Below, piece by piece: positions 52,457 through 61,726 of a stretch of 64,000 bases of DNA. Position numbers and translations under genes: made by a program. Position 1 is the first letter of the stretch; each line of letters opens with the position of its first letter. The notes beneath the pieces were generated by a model. It did not search any database and had not been told where the DNA came from. It saw nothing but the letters and a program-made list of their open reading frames with translations. Origin of the DNA: Kitasatospora fiedleri. GTDB taxonomy: Bacteria > Actinomycetota > Actinomycetes > Streptomycetales > Streptomycetaceae. The DNA is taken from contig NZ_OX419519.1 of assembly GCF_948472415.1 (NCBI RefSeq), positions 6,229,001 through 6,293,000 on the forward strand. The letters run 5' to 3'.

Positions 52457-53000
52457 GCGCGCTCCAAGAAAATGCCCAGAGGTGCCCGTCCGTGCTTCGG
52501 CGAACCCGGACTCTACCTCCCGCGATCCGGCCCCACAATGGTTGTTGGGCGGGCGGTCCGAAGAATCCGTGACCGCGCCGTGAACGCCCCGTGCCCGCCT
52601 TCCGGCCACGTTCCGTGATCGCTCCGACCGGGCCGGTACGGACCGGCGACCGCCCGGCCGGTGCGGCCACGAACCCGCCCGCACAGTGCGGCTGACGGTG
52701 CGTCAGCGAATCGATCCGCCTTTCCGCCTCCCGGCCGGAATTCACGGAAAGGGCGCGCCCGCACGATAACCACCCCGACCGAACAAGCACGCTTGGTGCC
52801 CGAACGTACTTTTCCCGCCGGGAGTCGGAGCGCCGAATTCCCCGAACGGGGAGCGGCACCCCGAAACCACCCCGGCAACCGTCCGCCCGCCGCCCGGACA
52901 CCCCCGACCCCGGTGACGCGCCGTGACGGTCACGGCCGCGACCCCCACCGGGCGCCGACGCCCGGTGGAGGGCCGGGGCAACGGTTCCCCCGCCGCACGG
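52457..53000. promoter_or_regulatory. 544-nt non-coding region upstream of the biosynthetic operon
   Basis: Separates the A-domain gene from the membrane-protein gene at 53001, both on the minus strand. Parts (about 52690-52860) are clearly less GC-rich than the surrounding genes, for example around AATTCACGGAAAGG and ACGATAACC, consistent with promoter DNA for the operon. No convincing operator, riboswitch or small gene was recognised. Confidence 0.4.
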
Positions 53001-53756
53001 TCAGTGGGGGCGGTGCCCGGTGAGCTGCTGCCAGCGGTCGTACGCGGCGTCGCGGCCCTGCCGCGCCGCCGGGATGCGGAGGTCGCCGCCCTGCCGGGCG
53101 GTGACCTCCTCCAGGTGCCGCCGGGCCGCCTCCTGCTCGGTGGTGTCGTTCGTGGCCCGGCGCAGCTCGGCCCGCGCCTCCCGGAGCCGGGCGGGCCGGT
53201 CCCGCCGGAACGACTTGGCCTCGGCGATCGCGTTGTGGACGTCCACGACGAACTGGCGGACGTGCTCCTCCGGGGTCTGCGCCGCCGGGTAGGTCACCAG
53301 GTGCTGGCGCCCGTCCGGACCGATCACGTAGAGGTGGCCGGCCCGGGGGGTGTGCTCCGACCGGACGGCCGTCTCGTGCAGCGGCAGGTCCCCGCTGTAC
53401 TCGTCCGTCGAGACCACCAGGACGTGCTCGTACAGGCGCAGGTCGCCGAGTTCGGCGCGGTAGCCCCCGCGGCCGGGGTCGCGCAGGTACGCCACCTGCT
53501 CCTCGGCGTCGCGCACCCGCCGCTGGTGGGCCGCGACGGCGGCCTTGACCGCGCCCTGCGCGCCGGACAACTCCTGTCGCGCGGACCGCTCCAGGCCCGA
53601 CAGCTCACCGCGGGCCCGGTCGAGGTCACTGCGCGCGGCGCCGTACTCGGCGCCGAAGGCGAACCGCCAACCGCCCGGGTAGCGGCGCAGCTGCCGGAGC
53701 ACGAGCGCGCCCACGGCGACCAGCACGAGCAGGAGCGTCCAGCCCCAAGCCTGCAT
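53001..53756 (-). CDS. Membrane-anchored coiled-coil protein of unknown function
   Basis: 251 aa, ATG 53756. One N-terminal transmembrane helix (WTLLLVLVAVGALVLRQL, ~6-23) is followed by a cytoplasmic-type coiled coil (~40-90, ARSDLDRARGELSGLERSAR...). A beta-rich domain (~100-165; LGDLRLYEHVLVVSTDEYSGDLPL, GHLYVIGPDGRQHLVTY) and another charged helical segment (RLREARAELRRATNDTTEQEAARRHLEE) complete it. I do not recognise the family. It is followed by the operon leader region and is divergent from 53926. A scaffold or sensor-like role is possible but unsupported. Confidence 0.75.
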   Translation of the reverse strand: MQAWGWTLLLVLVAVGALVLRQLRRYPGGWRFAFGAEYGAARSDLDRARGELSGLERSARQELSGAQGAVKAAVAAHQRRVRDAEEQVAYLRDPGRGGYRAELGDLRLYEHVLVVSTDEYSGDLPLHETAVRSEHTPRAGHLYVIGPDGRQHLVTYPAAQTPEEHVRQFVVDVHNAIAEAKSFRRDRPARLREARAELRRATNDTTEQEAARRHLEEVTARQGGDLRIPAARQGRDAAYDRWQQLTGHRPH

Positions 53757-53925
53757 GACGATGCCCTCCCCCTGAGGCGGTCGGCGCCCGGACCGTACGG
53801 CGGCCCGGCGCTGCCCACCCCGACGATTACCGGCAGCGGAAGCCGCCCGTCAAATCCATTGCGGGCCCGCCGCGGCCCCGGAGCACCCGGCGGGCAGTCC
53901 GGCAGCCCGCAGTAGCATCTCCCGG

Positions 53926-55115
53926 ATGACGATCACCGCGCTGCTGGTCGACGCCGCCGTCCTCGGTTCGACCGGAGCCGCCCTGCTGCTCGGCCCCCGG
54001 GCCCTGCGCGCACCGACCGCCGACGGTACCCCCGCCCGCCCCGGGCGGGGCAGGCGGGGCGGGCGGCCGGAGGTGCTGCTGGCGGCGGTGACCGGGCTGA
54101 TCTACCTGAACCAACTGCTCTGCTCCGCCTACCTGCTGCGGGTGCACGGCGGGGACGCCGGGTACGTCGCCCGCTACCTGCCGCCCGGGTGGTTCGCCGA
54201 GCCGACGGGGCACCCGGTGGTCCGGGCGCTGGCCGCGCACCTGCCGGCGCCCGGGCTGTTCGCGCCGACGGTGCTGCGGGTGCAGGCGTTCCTGGAGCTG
54301 CCGTTCGTGCTGTCCGCCTACGCCACGGTGCTGCACCGCCTCAGCCCCGCGCTGCTGCGGGCCGTCCTGGGCTCGCCCGCCCTGGTGTGGGCGACCGCCG
54401 CCTCGTACACGCTGGTGTTCGGGGTGGTCGAAGGGGCGCTGCGCAACCCGTGGACCGTCCAGGACGTGGTGATCCGGGTGCTGTCCGCGCTGCTCACCGC
54501 CCCGCTGCTGCTCCGTGCCGCCCGCCGCGCACCCGGCCCCGAACGGCGCTCGGACACCCTCGGCCTGCTGCGCTTCGCCGCCGAACTGTGGGCCGTCGGC
54601 ACCCTGGTGATGGTGGTCTACGACACCGCGCTGCTCTACAACCTCCGCCACCTGCCCGACCGTTGGCCCGAGACCGCGCTCGCCCTGGCGCTCCTCGCCG
54701 CCACCGCCCGCGACCGCCGCCCCGGGCCCGCCACCACCGGCCCCGGCACCGCCGCCCTCGACCTGCTGCTGCAGCGGACGCTCGTCCTGTTCCTGCTCCC
54801 CGCCCTGGCGATCCGCTACGGCCTCGGCTTCGCGCACCCCCCGCTCTCCGCCGCCGCGGCCCTGACCGTCGCTCTCGCCGCCCTCGCCACCCCCGCCTCC
54901 GCCCGGCCGCCCGCCCGCTCGCCCTCACCTGCGCCGCCGGCCTCGCCGCCGCCCACCTCGCCCTGCACCTGCGGCACGACACCCACCCCGAGAACGCCCT
55001 GCTGCGCGCCATGGTCGCCCTCCCCGCCACCGCCGCCCTGCTGTTGGCCCTCACCGACCTCCGCCGCAACGGCCCCACGTCCCCTCCTCCTACGGCTCCT
55101 CCTCGTCGTCGTTGA
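53926..55115 (+). CDS. Multi-pass membrane protein of unknown function, one frame break
   Basis: About 396 aa with one base restored. Roughly ten hydrophobic segments, beginning ALLVDAAVLGSTGAALLLG and including VLLAAVTGLIYLNQLLCSAYLL, LVWATAASYTLVFGVVEGAL and LWAVGTLVMVVYDTALLYNL. The frame breaks near 54900-54920 in a C/G-rich stretch (ATPASARPPAR); the other frame continues with LTCAAGLAAAHLALHL and MVALPATAALLLALTDL, which are membrane-like, so I extend to the stop at 55115. The 3' end overlaps the convergent Nudix gene by 26 nt. No family recognised. Confidence 0.65.
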
Positions 55116-55593
55116 CGTCGCCGAGGTGCAGCGGGGACGGCCCGGGGCCGTCCCGGAGCAGGTCGGTGAGCAGCGGGGCCAGGTCGCGGGGGCGGATGGT
55201 GAGGTCGGTGGCGGCCAACTCCTCGATGCTCCACCAGTGGTGGCCGTACGCGGCTTCGACGGGGTCGACCCGGACGGCGGCGGTCTCGGCGGGGGTGAGC
55301 CGCACCAGGCGGTACTCCTCCCACTGGTGGGAGAACCGGCCGTCGAAGGTGAAGGAGGAGCGGCGCGTCCAGACCACCGGGCCGAGCCGTTCGGCGGGCA
55401 GGTCGAGCCCGGTCTCCTCGCGCAGCTCCCGGACGGCGGCGGCCAGGGCGTCCTCGCCCTCGTCCACGCCGCCGCCGACGGTGAACCACCACCGCCCGCC
55501 CGCCGGGCGCGGGTCGCGGGCGCAGAGCAGCAGCAGGCGGTCCTGGTGGTCGAGCAGCAGGATGCGCGAGGTGTCCCGGGTGTTCGACGTCAT
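55090..55593 (-). CDS. Nudix hydrolase
   Basis: 167 aa, ATG 55593. A complete Nudix box is visible (GGVDEGEDALAAAVRELREE followed by TGL), matching GX5EX7REUXEEXGU with the metal-binding Glu residues. Preceded by SRILLLDHQDRLLLLCARDPR and WWFTVGGG, the typical first strands. Enzymes of this type hydrolyse nucleoside diphosphate-linked compounds, for example oxidised nucleotides or ADP-sugars. The specific substrate is not deducible. The 3' end overlaps the convergent membrane-protein gene. Confidence 0.93.
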   Translation of the reverse strand: MTSNTRDTSRILLLDHQDRLLLLCARDPRPAGGRWWFTVGGGVDEGEDALAAAVRELREETGLDLPAERLGPVVWTRRSSFTFDGRFSHQWEEYRLVRLTPAETAAVRVDPVEAAYGHHWWSIEELAATDLTIRPRDLAPLLTDLLRDGPGPSPLHLGDVNDDEEEP

Positions 55594-55709
55594 GCCCCCG
55601 ACCCTACCGCCGCCGGTACCGTTCCCGGCCCGAAAGCCCTTGCCAGGAATCCGAGTTGCGGGTTCCGGATTCCGGATTCCGGCCCCCTGGTCCGCCCCTC
55701 CGGCGCGGA

Positions 55710-56408
55710 TCAGTCGTTGACCTCCCAGGTCTCGTGCATCGAGGTGACGGCGCCGCTGCCGTCGGTGGTGTAGAGGAAGAGGCCGCCGCACTGGAGCCCG
55801 GCCGGCCGGTTGTCCGGCTCGGGGGTGTCGAAGCACGGCTTGTGGCTCTTCGCGTAGTCGGCGAAGGAGACCTTCTGCACCTCGTAGCGCGGGTACCCCT
55901 TGGAGTTGGAGGAGCCCGCCGTGGGCCTGACGAACATGACGACCGTGGCACCGGTGGCGAGCTTGAAGGTACCGCTCGGGTTGCTGCCGGTGTCCAACCG
56001 GAGCCCGTACGGGCCGCATTCGGTCTTCACCTTGACGCCCTTGAGCTGCCCGGCACTCGCCGACTCGACCAGCAGCACCTGGTGGGACTTGTAGTACGCG
56101 GCGCAGCCGTTGACGTCCATGCTGGCCTTCTCGAACGCCCCCTCCTCGGCGGAGCTCACCCCCTGCCCGTCGGCGGACGCGGCAGCCGACGTGGCCCCGG
56201 ACGCGCCGGCCGAGGCGGCCCCGGACGCGGCGGGGGAGGAGCCGCCGACCGGGTCGGCGGACGCGGTGGCCGACGGGCTACCGGACGCGGCGGGCGGGGC
56301 GGCGGCAGTGGTCGAGCCGGTGCCGGAGGAGTCGTCCGGGCCGCAGCCGGCGGTGGCCAGCGCGACGGTCAGCAGGGCTGCGGAGGCGACGAGTCGACGG
56401 GTACGCAT
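55710..56408 (-). CDS. Secreted lipoprotein of unknown function
   Basis: 232 aa from ATG 56408. Signal peptide MRTRRLVASAALLTVALATA followed by the lipobox Cys (ATAGC), so it should be lipid-anchored on the outer face of the membrane. Residues ~25-80 are a Ser/Ala/Gly/Pro tether. The globular part (~90-232) has four to five Cys (NGCAAYY, KTECGPYG, KPCFDTPE, LQCGGLFLY) that could form disulfides. An in-frame ATG at 56426 would add six residues before the signal; 56408 was chosen for a normal n-region. I do not recognise the C-terminal family. Confidence 0.85.
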   Translation of the reverse strand: MRTRRLVASAALLTVALATAGCGPDDSSGTGSTTAAAPPAASGSPSATASADPVGGSSPAASGAASAGASGATSAAASADGQGVSSAEEGAFEKASMDVNGCAAYYKSHQVLLVESASAGQLKGVKVKTECGPYGLRLDTGSNPSGTFKLATGATVVMFVRPTAGSSNSKGYPRYEVQKVSFADYAKSHKPCFDTPEPDNRPAGLQCGGLFLYTTDGSGAVTSMHETWEVND

Positions 56409-56589
56409 GCTGGTGGATTCCCCCATGGAACAGCTGTGGCAGCAGTGACGGTCCGAGAACATACCAACCCGCCGCCCGCCCACCGCACGCCGGTCGGCGG
56501 GCGACGCCCGCCGCGTCGGCCGAGCCGATCCCGGCGATTACTTCACTTGTCGTCAGGAAATCTCCCGCGCAACGGGACCGTCCGCACCG

Positions 56590-56765
56590 ACGCTGCCCGG
56601 GCGTCTCGCGCAGATCGGCGCGCCGGTCGCCGGTGGGCTGCCAGCCGCTCAGGCCGAGGCTGATGAGTCCGTCGGCGACGGCGAGCAGCAGGTCGTCGGT
56701 GCTGCGGAAGTAGCGGTAGGCCGCGCCGGGGTCGGCGCCGAGCGCGAGGCCCGGGCGACGGACCG
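56590..56765 (-). pseudogene. Remnant of a TetR-family repressor gene (HTH fragment)
   Basis: The minus strand encodes GADPGAAYRYFRSTDDLLLAVADG, an excellent match to helix 3 to helix 4 of TetR DNA-binding domains (GV..GA.YRYF.SKDDLL.AV). No start codon with a proper first helix precedes it and no ligand-binding domain follows; the frame runs into Arg-rich sequence. It therefore looks like a decayed fragment in the 700-nt space between the lipoprotein and the FAD oxidoreductase. The rest of 56427-57117 holds no gene I can support. Confidence 0.5.
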
Positions 56766-57117
56766 TGAACGCCTGGCCACCGCGCTCGCCGCCTGCACCG
56801 TCGGCACCGCGCACCGCAACCGCCTCCACGGCGTCGGCGTGCTGCGCCCCGGGGGCCTCGCCGACCCGGTCGTCCTGGACCGCGCCCCGTTCGCCGGGCC
56901 CGTCGCGGAGACCGCCGAGACCCGGGTGCCGCGCACCCGCGTCGGCGGGCGGGCCGTGCGCACCGCCGAGTGGGCCCGGACACCCTGTCAGGCCGGGCGG
57001 GGACGGCCTGCCAGGGTGTCCGTTGCCCGGCCCGGGACCGCCCGGCTAGCGTCCCAGCACGCACTCCACCCCCGTCTCGCCCCCCGTTCCCTTCCCCCCG
57101 GACCCAGGACAGGCACC

Positions 57118-58497
57118 ATGACCACCGTCAACGGCGGCGTCTCCTTCTGGTACGCGGCCACCGGTCTGCCCGAGCGCGGCGCCCCGCTGGACGGCGACAC
57201 CACCGCCGACGTCTGCGTGGTCGGCGGCGGCTACACCGGGCTGTGGACCGCCTACTACCTCAAGCAGGCCGCCCCCGACCTCGAAGTCGTCCTGCTGGAA
57301 GCCGAGTTCTGCGGCTACGGGGCCTCCGGCCGCAACGGCGGCTGGCTGTACAACGGCATCGCCGGTCGCGGCCGGTACGCCCGGCTGCACGGCGAGGACG
57401 CCGCCCGTCGGCTCCAACTCGCCATGAACGACACGGTCTCCGAGACCCTGCGGGCCGCCGATGCGGAGGGCATCGACTGCGACGCGTACCGCGGCGGCGT
57501 CCTGGAGGTCGCCACCACCCCCGCCCAACTCGATCGCCTGAAGGCCAGGTTCGCCCACGAGCAGGCGTTCGGCGCGGACCGGGTGCAGCTGCTGGACGCC
57601 GACCGCACCGCCGAACGCCTGCGTGTTCCGGGCGCGTTGGGCGCGACCTGGACGCCCCACGGAGCCCGGGTGCACCCCGCCAAGCTCGTCCTCGGCCTGG
57701 CCGCCGCGGTCCGCCGGCTCGGTGTCCGGGTGTACGAGTCCACCCCCGCCACCGCGCTCGCCCCCGGCCGCGCCACCACCCCGCACGGCACCGTCCGGGC
57801 CCGCGCGATCCTCCGCTGCACGGAGGGCTTCACCGCCAACACCTCGGGCAACAAGCGCAGTTGGCTCCCGATGAACTCCTCGATGATCGTCACCGAACCG
57901 CTGCCCGCCGACGTCTGGGAGGCGATCGGCTGGCAGCACCGCGAGGTGCTCGGCGACGAGGCGCACGCCTACATGTACGCCCAGCGCACCGCCGACGACC
58001 GGATCGCCCTCGGCGGCCGGGGCCGCCCCTACCGCTACGGCTCCCGGATCGACCAGGACGGCGCCACCCCCGCCGGCACCGTCGCCCAACTCCGCGAGAT
58101 CCTGGCCCGGATGTTCCCCGCCGCCGCCGACGCCCGGATCGACCACGCCTGGTCCGGCGTGCTCGGCGTCCCGCGCGACTGGTGCGCCACCGTGGACCTC
58201 GACCCCGCCACCGGACTCGGCGCCGCCGGCGGCTACGTCGGCAGCGGCGTCGCCACCGCCAACCTGGCCGGCCGCACCCTGCGCGACCTGACCCTGCGCC
58301 ACCTCGGCCGCGGCGGCCCCACCGCACTCACCGCCCTGCCCTGGGTCGGCCACCGCGTCCGCCGCTGGGAACCCGAACCCCTGCGCTGGCTCGGCGTCCA
58401 CGCCCTGTACGCCGTCTACCGCCACGCCGACCGCCGCGAACGCGCCACCACCTCCCCGCTGGCCACCCTCGCCGACCGGATCTCCGGCCGCGGTTAG
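57118..58497 (+). CDS. FAD-dependent oxidoreductase, DadA/PuuB (DAO) type
   Basis: 459 aa from ATG 57118 with AGGACA about 8 nt upstream. The N-terminal FAD-binding motif DVCVVGGGYTGLWTAYYL (~30-47) is followed by VVLLEAEFCGYGASGRNGGW, the GASGRNGG signature of the DAO family enzymes that oxidise amines and amino acids (gamma-glutamylputrescine oxidase-like). RIALGGRGRPYRYGSR, HAWSGVLGVPRDW and GAAGGYVGSGVATANLAGRTLRDL complete the substrate and C-terminal FAD domains. It is monocistronic and 178 nt before the next gene. The substrate is probably an amine or N-methyl amino acid; not identified. Confidence 0.92.
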   Translation: MTTVNGGVSFWYAATGLPERGAPLDGDTTADVCVVGGGYTGLWTAYYLKQAAPDLEVVLLEAEFCGYGASGRNGGWLYNGIAGRGRYARLHGEDAARRLQLAMNDTVSETLRAADAEGIDCDAYRGGVLEVATTPAQLDRLKARFAHEQAFGADRVQLLDADRTAERLRVPGALGATWTPHGARVHPAKLVLGLAAAVRRLGVRVYESTPATALAPGRATTPHGTVRARAILRCTEGFTANTSGNKRSWLPMNSSMIVTEPLPADVWEAIGWQHREVLGDEAHAYMYAQRTADDRIALGGRGRPYRYGSRIDQDGATPAGTVAQLREILARMFPAAADARIDHAWSGVLGVPRDWCATVDLDPATGLGAAGGYVGSGVATANLAGRTLRDLTLRHLGRGGPTALTALPWVGHRVRRWEPEPLRWLGVHALYAVYRHADRRERATTSPLATLADRISGRG

Positions 58498-58675
58498 ACC
58501 CTCCCCTCCGGACCGCGCCGGGCGAACCCGCCGGAGCCCGGCCCGGCGTCCGGCTCGGCGCCCCCCGGAAAACCCTTCGCACAGCTGTCCTACGGACGTG
58601 ATAGGAATCTCCGTCCGGGGACCGCCGCACACGCGGCCCCGCGGGAACGCATCGCACATCGGAGGGGACCCGGGA

Positions 58676-59670
58676 ATGGGACTGTTCGCACGGCTGCTCG
58701 GCCGCCGGGACACCGGCGACGACCGGTCGGCCGGCACGGGGGCCCCGGGGCTCCCCGCCATCGACCCGGCGTTCGGCGACGCCGAGCTGACCGGGCTGCG
58801 CGCCGCCGTCGGGGCCGGCTCCTGGGAGGGCGCCCGGAGCATCCTCGACACCGCCGCCGACCAGGACGACCTGACCCTGATGGTCGAGGCCGTGGCCGAC
58901 GTCACCGGCGCCGAGGTGCCGCTCGCCGAGGCCCTGGACGCCGCCCCCGACGACCCGCTGCTGCGGCTCGCCCAGGGCGCCCGGCACGTCAGCTGGGCCT
59001 GGGAGGCCCGCACCGGCGCCCGCGCCCAGCACGTCGGCGAGGAGCAGTGGAAGCTCTTCCACGAGCGCCTGGAGATCGCCGAGGAGCACCTCTTCCGGGC
59101 CGCCGAACTCGACCCCGACCTGCTCGGCCCCTGGTACTTCCTGCAGATCAGCGGTCGCGGCGCCTCCCTGGAGCGGAACGCCGCCCGCCACCGCTTCGAG
59201 GCCGCGCTGCGCCGCAGCCCCGGCCACGTCGCCTCGCACCGCCAGCGCCTCCAGCAGCTGTGCGAGAAGTGGCAGGGCTCGCACGAGCGGATGCACGCCT
59301 TCGCCCGCGAGGCGATGCTCGCCGCCCCGAGGGCAGCCCGCTCGGCCAGCTGGTCGCCCGCGCCCACATCGAGCACTGGCTGTCGCTGCCGGTCGAGGAG
59401 GACGCCGCGTACATCGGCCAGGAGCACGTCCGCGAGCAGCTGCACGAGGCCGCCGACCGCTCCGTCCGGCACCCCGCCTACGTCCGCGGCCGGGACTGGC
59501 CGGTCGCGCACAACGAGTTCGCGATGGCGTTCGCGCTCTCCGGGCAGCCCGCCGCCGCCCACCTGCTGCTCGGCGAACTCGGCGACCGGGTCACCGAACT
59601 GCCCTGGGCGTACTGGGGCGACCCGGTGGAGGTGTACCGGCGTACCCGCCGGCAGTGCGCCGGGTACTGA
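58676..59670 (+). CDS. TPR-like helical protein upstream of HSP90-family gene, one frame break
   Basis: About 331 aa with one base restored. ATG 58676 follows GGAGGGGACC. All-helical, with TPR-like pairs such as RLEIAEEHLFRAAELDPDLLGPWYFL and AARHRFEAALRRSPGHVASHRQRL. The frame breaks near 59325-59328 in a CCCC run. In the other frame the protein continues as EGSPLGQLVARAHIEHWLSL, HEAADRSVRHPAYVRG and NEFAMAFALSGQPAAAHLLL, and ends at 59670. It is 121 nt before the HSP90-family gene and on the same strand. A role as partner or client adaptor is possible; the function is unknown. Confidence 0.75.
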
Positions 59671-59791
59671 CCACCCGCCCCACCGCCGCGCCACCGCGGA
59701 CCGCCCCGCCACCATGGACCGCCCCACCGCTGCGGACCGCGCCGCCCGCACCCCCCGACGTCCCGACCGAACCAGCCGAAGGACCAGCCCG

Positions 59792-61726
59792 GTGACCCCG
59801 AACGACCCCAGTGCGCACACCTTCCAGGTGGACCTGCGCGGCCTGGTCGACCTGCTCTCCCACCACCTGTACTCCAGCCCCCGCGTCTACCTGCGCGAAC
59901 TGCTGCAGAACGCGGTCGACGCGATCACCGCCCGGCAGGCCCTCGACCCGGCCGCGCCCGCCGAGATCACCGTCACCACCGGCGACGGCTTCTCGGTCTC
60001 CGACACCGGCGTCGGCCTCACCGAGGCCGACGTGCACACCTTCCTCGCCACCATCGGCCGCAGCTCCAAGCGGACCGCCGACGGCGACCTGGACGCCGGT
60101 CAACTCGCCGATGCTCGAAGCGAGTTCATCGGACAGTTCGGCATCGGCCTGCTCGCCTGCTTCGTGGTCGCCGACGAGATCACCGTCACCACCCGTTCGG
60201 CCCGCACCCCCGACGCCCCGGTGGTCGAGTGGCGCGGACGCTCCGACGGCCGCTACACCATCACCACCCTGCCCGCCGACGCCCGCCCCCAGCCCGGCAC
60301 CACCGTCACCCTCACCCCGCGCGCCGACGCCGAGGAGTGGACCGCACCCCGCCGGGTCCTCGAACTCGCCCGCCACTACGGCAGCCTGCTGCGCCACCGG
60401 GTCACCGTGGTCGACGGTGCCGGGCGCGCCACGCAGATCAACCAGACCCCCGCGCCCTGGGCCCGCCGCCACGACACCCCCGCCGCCCGGCGCGAGGCGC
60501 TCACCGCGCACTGCCGCGACACCTTCGACTTCACCCCGCTCGACACCATCGACCTCGACCTGCCGCTGGTCGGCCTCAGTGGCGTCGCCTACGTGCTGCC
60601 CGAGGCCGTCCCGCCCTCCCGCCGGGCCGGGCACCGGGTGCACCTCAAGGGCATGCTGCTCTCCGACCAGGCCGACGAACTGCTCCCCGAGTGGGCGTTC
60701 TTCGTGCGCTGCGTGGTCGACGCCGAACGCCTGCGCCCCACCGCCTCCCGCGAGGCGCTGTACGCCGACGAGACGCTGGCCGCCGTCCGCGACGCCCTCG
60801 GCCTGCGAATCCGCGACTGGCTGACCGACCTGTCCGCCAGCGACCCCGGCCTGCTGCACCGCTTCCTGTCCGTGCACCACCTGGCCGTCAAGTCGCTGGC
60901 CCGGCACGACGACCAGCTGCTGCGGATGCTGCTGCCCTGGCTGCCGTTCGAGACCACCGACGGCAACGTCACGCTGGACGAGTTCGCCCGCGCCCACCCG
61001 GTGGTGCTGGTCACCCGCACCGTCGAGGAGTTCCGCCAGGTCGCCCCGATCGCCGGCGCGGCCGGCCTCGGCGTCATCAACGGCGGCTACACCTACGACC
61101 GGGACCTGGTGCACCGGCTGCCCGAGATCCGCACCGGCACCACCGTCGCCGACCTCGACCCGGCCACCGTCACCGCCCACCTCGACAACGTCGACCCTGC
61201 CACCGAACTCGCCGCCGCCGCGTTCCTCGCCACCGCCCGCGAGGTGCTCGGCCGGTTCGACTGCGACGTCGCGCTGCGCACCTTCCACCCCAGCAGCGCC
61301 CCCGCCCTGCTGCTCGACGACCGGGAGGCCCGGCACGAGCGCACCCGCACCCAACTCGCCGACCAGGCCGACGGGCTGTGGGCCGACATCCTCGGCTCGC
61401 TGGGCAGCTCCGCGCCCCGCGCCCAGCTCGTCCTCAACCACCTCAACCCGCTGGTGCGCCGAGCCGCCGCGATCCGGCACCGCGAACTCGCCACCACCAC
61501 CGTCGAAGCGCTCTACGGCCAGGCCCTGCTGCTCACCCGGCGCCCGCTCAAGGCGAGCGAGTCCGCCCTGCTGAACCGCTCCTTCCTGGCCCTGCTCGAC
61601 CACGCCATGCTCGGCCACGCCCCCACCGAGCCCGCCCCCACCGGGCCCGCCCCCGACGGGCCCGCCGCCCCCGGCGGTCCCGCCACCGGCCACCCCGGCC
61701 CGACCACGCCGCACCAGGAGCCGTGA
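59792..61726 (+). CDS. HSP90-family (HtpG-like) molecular chaperone ATPase
   Basis: 644 aa from GTG 59792 (GAAGGA upstream); an upstream in-frame ATG at 59714 would add only low-complexity Arg/Pro residues. The Bergerat ATP-binding fold is intact: LRELLQNAVDAI (catalytic Glu and Mg-binding Asn), VSDTGVGLTEADV (DxGxG) and IGQFGIGLLACFVVADEITV (GxxGxG lid), then LRPTASREALYAD of the middle domain with its Arg. The C-terminal region is shorter and diverged from classical HtpG and ends in a Pro-rich tail without an MEEVD-type end. Its stop overlaps the start of the downstream TPR gene by one base (TGATG). That suggests a chaperone working with a dedicated TPR partner. Confidence 0.92.
   Translation: MTPNDPSAHTFQVDLRGLVDLLSHHLYSSPRVYLRELLQNAVDAITARQALDPAAPAEITVTTGDGFSVSDTGVGLTEADVHTFLATIGRSSKRTADGDLDAGQLADARSEFIGQFGIGLLACFVVADEITVTTRSARTPDAPVVEWRGRSDGRYTITTLPADARPQPGTTVTLTPRADAEEWTAPRRVLELARHYGSLLRHRVTVVDGAGRATQINQTPAPWARRHDTPAARREALTAHCRDTFDFTPLDTIDLDLPLVGLSGVAYVLPEAVPPSRRAGHRVHLKGMLLSDQADELLPEWAFFVRCVVDAERLRPTASREALYADETLAAVRDALGLRIRDWLTDLSASDPGLLHRFLSVHHLAVKSLARHDDQLLRMLLPWLPFETTDGNVTLDEFARAHPVVLVTRTVEEFRQVAPIAGAAGLGVINGGYTYDRDLVHRLPEIRTGTTVADLDPATVTAHLDNVDPATELAAAAFLATAREVLGRFDCDVALRTFHPSSAPALLLDDREARHERTRTQLADQADGLWADILGSLGSSAPRAQLVLNHLNPLVRRAAAIRHRELATTTVEALYGQALLLTRRPLKASESALLNRSFLALLDHAMLGHAPTEPAPTGPAPDGPAAPGGPATGHPGPTTPHQEP

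Noticed and set aside
52661..53023. Small plus-strand gene in the leader of the biosynthetic operon
   Set aside because: Its composition is Arg/Pro-rich and without motifs, it overlaps the end of the minus-strand gene at 53001, and the region looks like promoter DNA.
55594..55709. Repeated GGATTCCGGATTCC sequence between the Nudix and lipoprotein genes as a mobile-element end or attachment site
   Set aside because: It is a short local direct repeat with no matching partner, no integrase or transposase nearby, and no target duplication.
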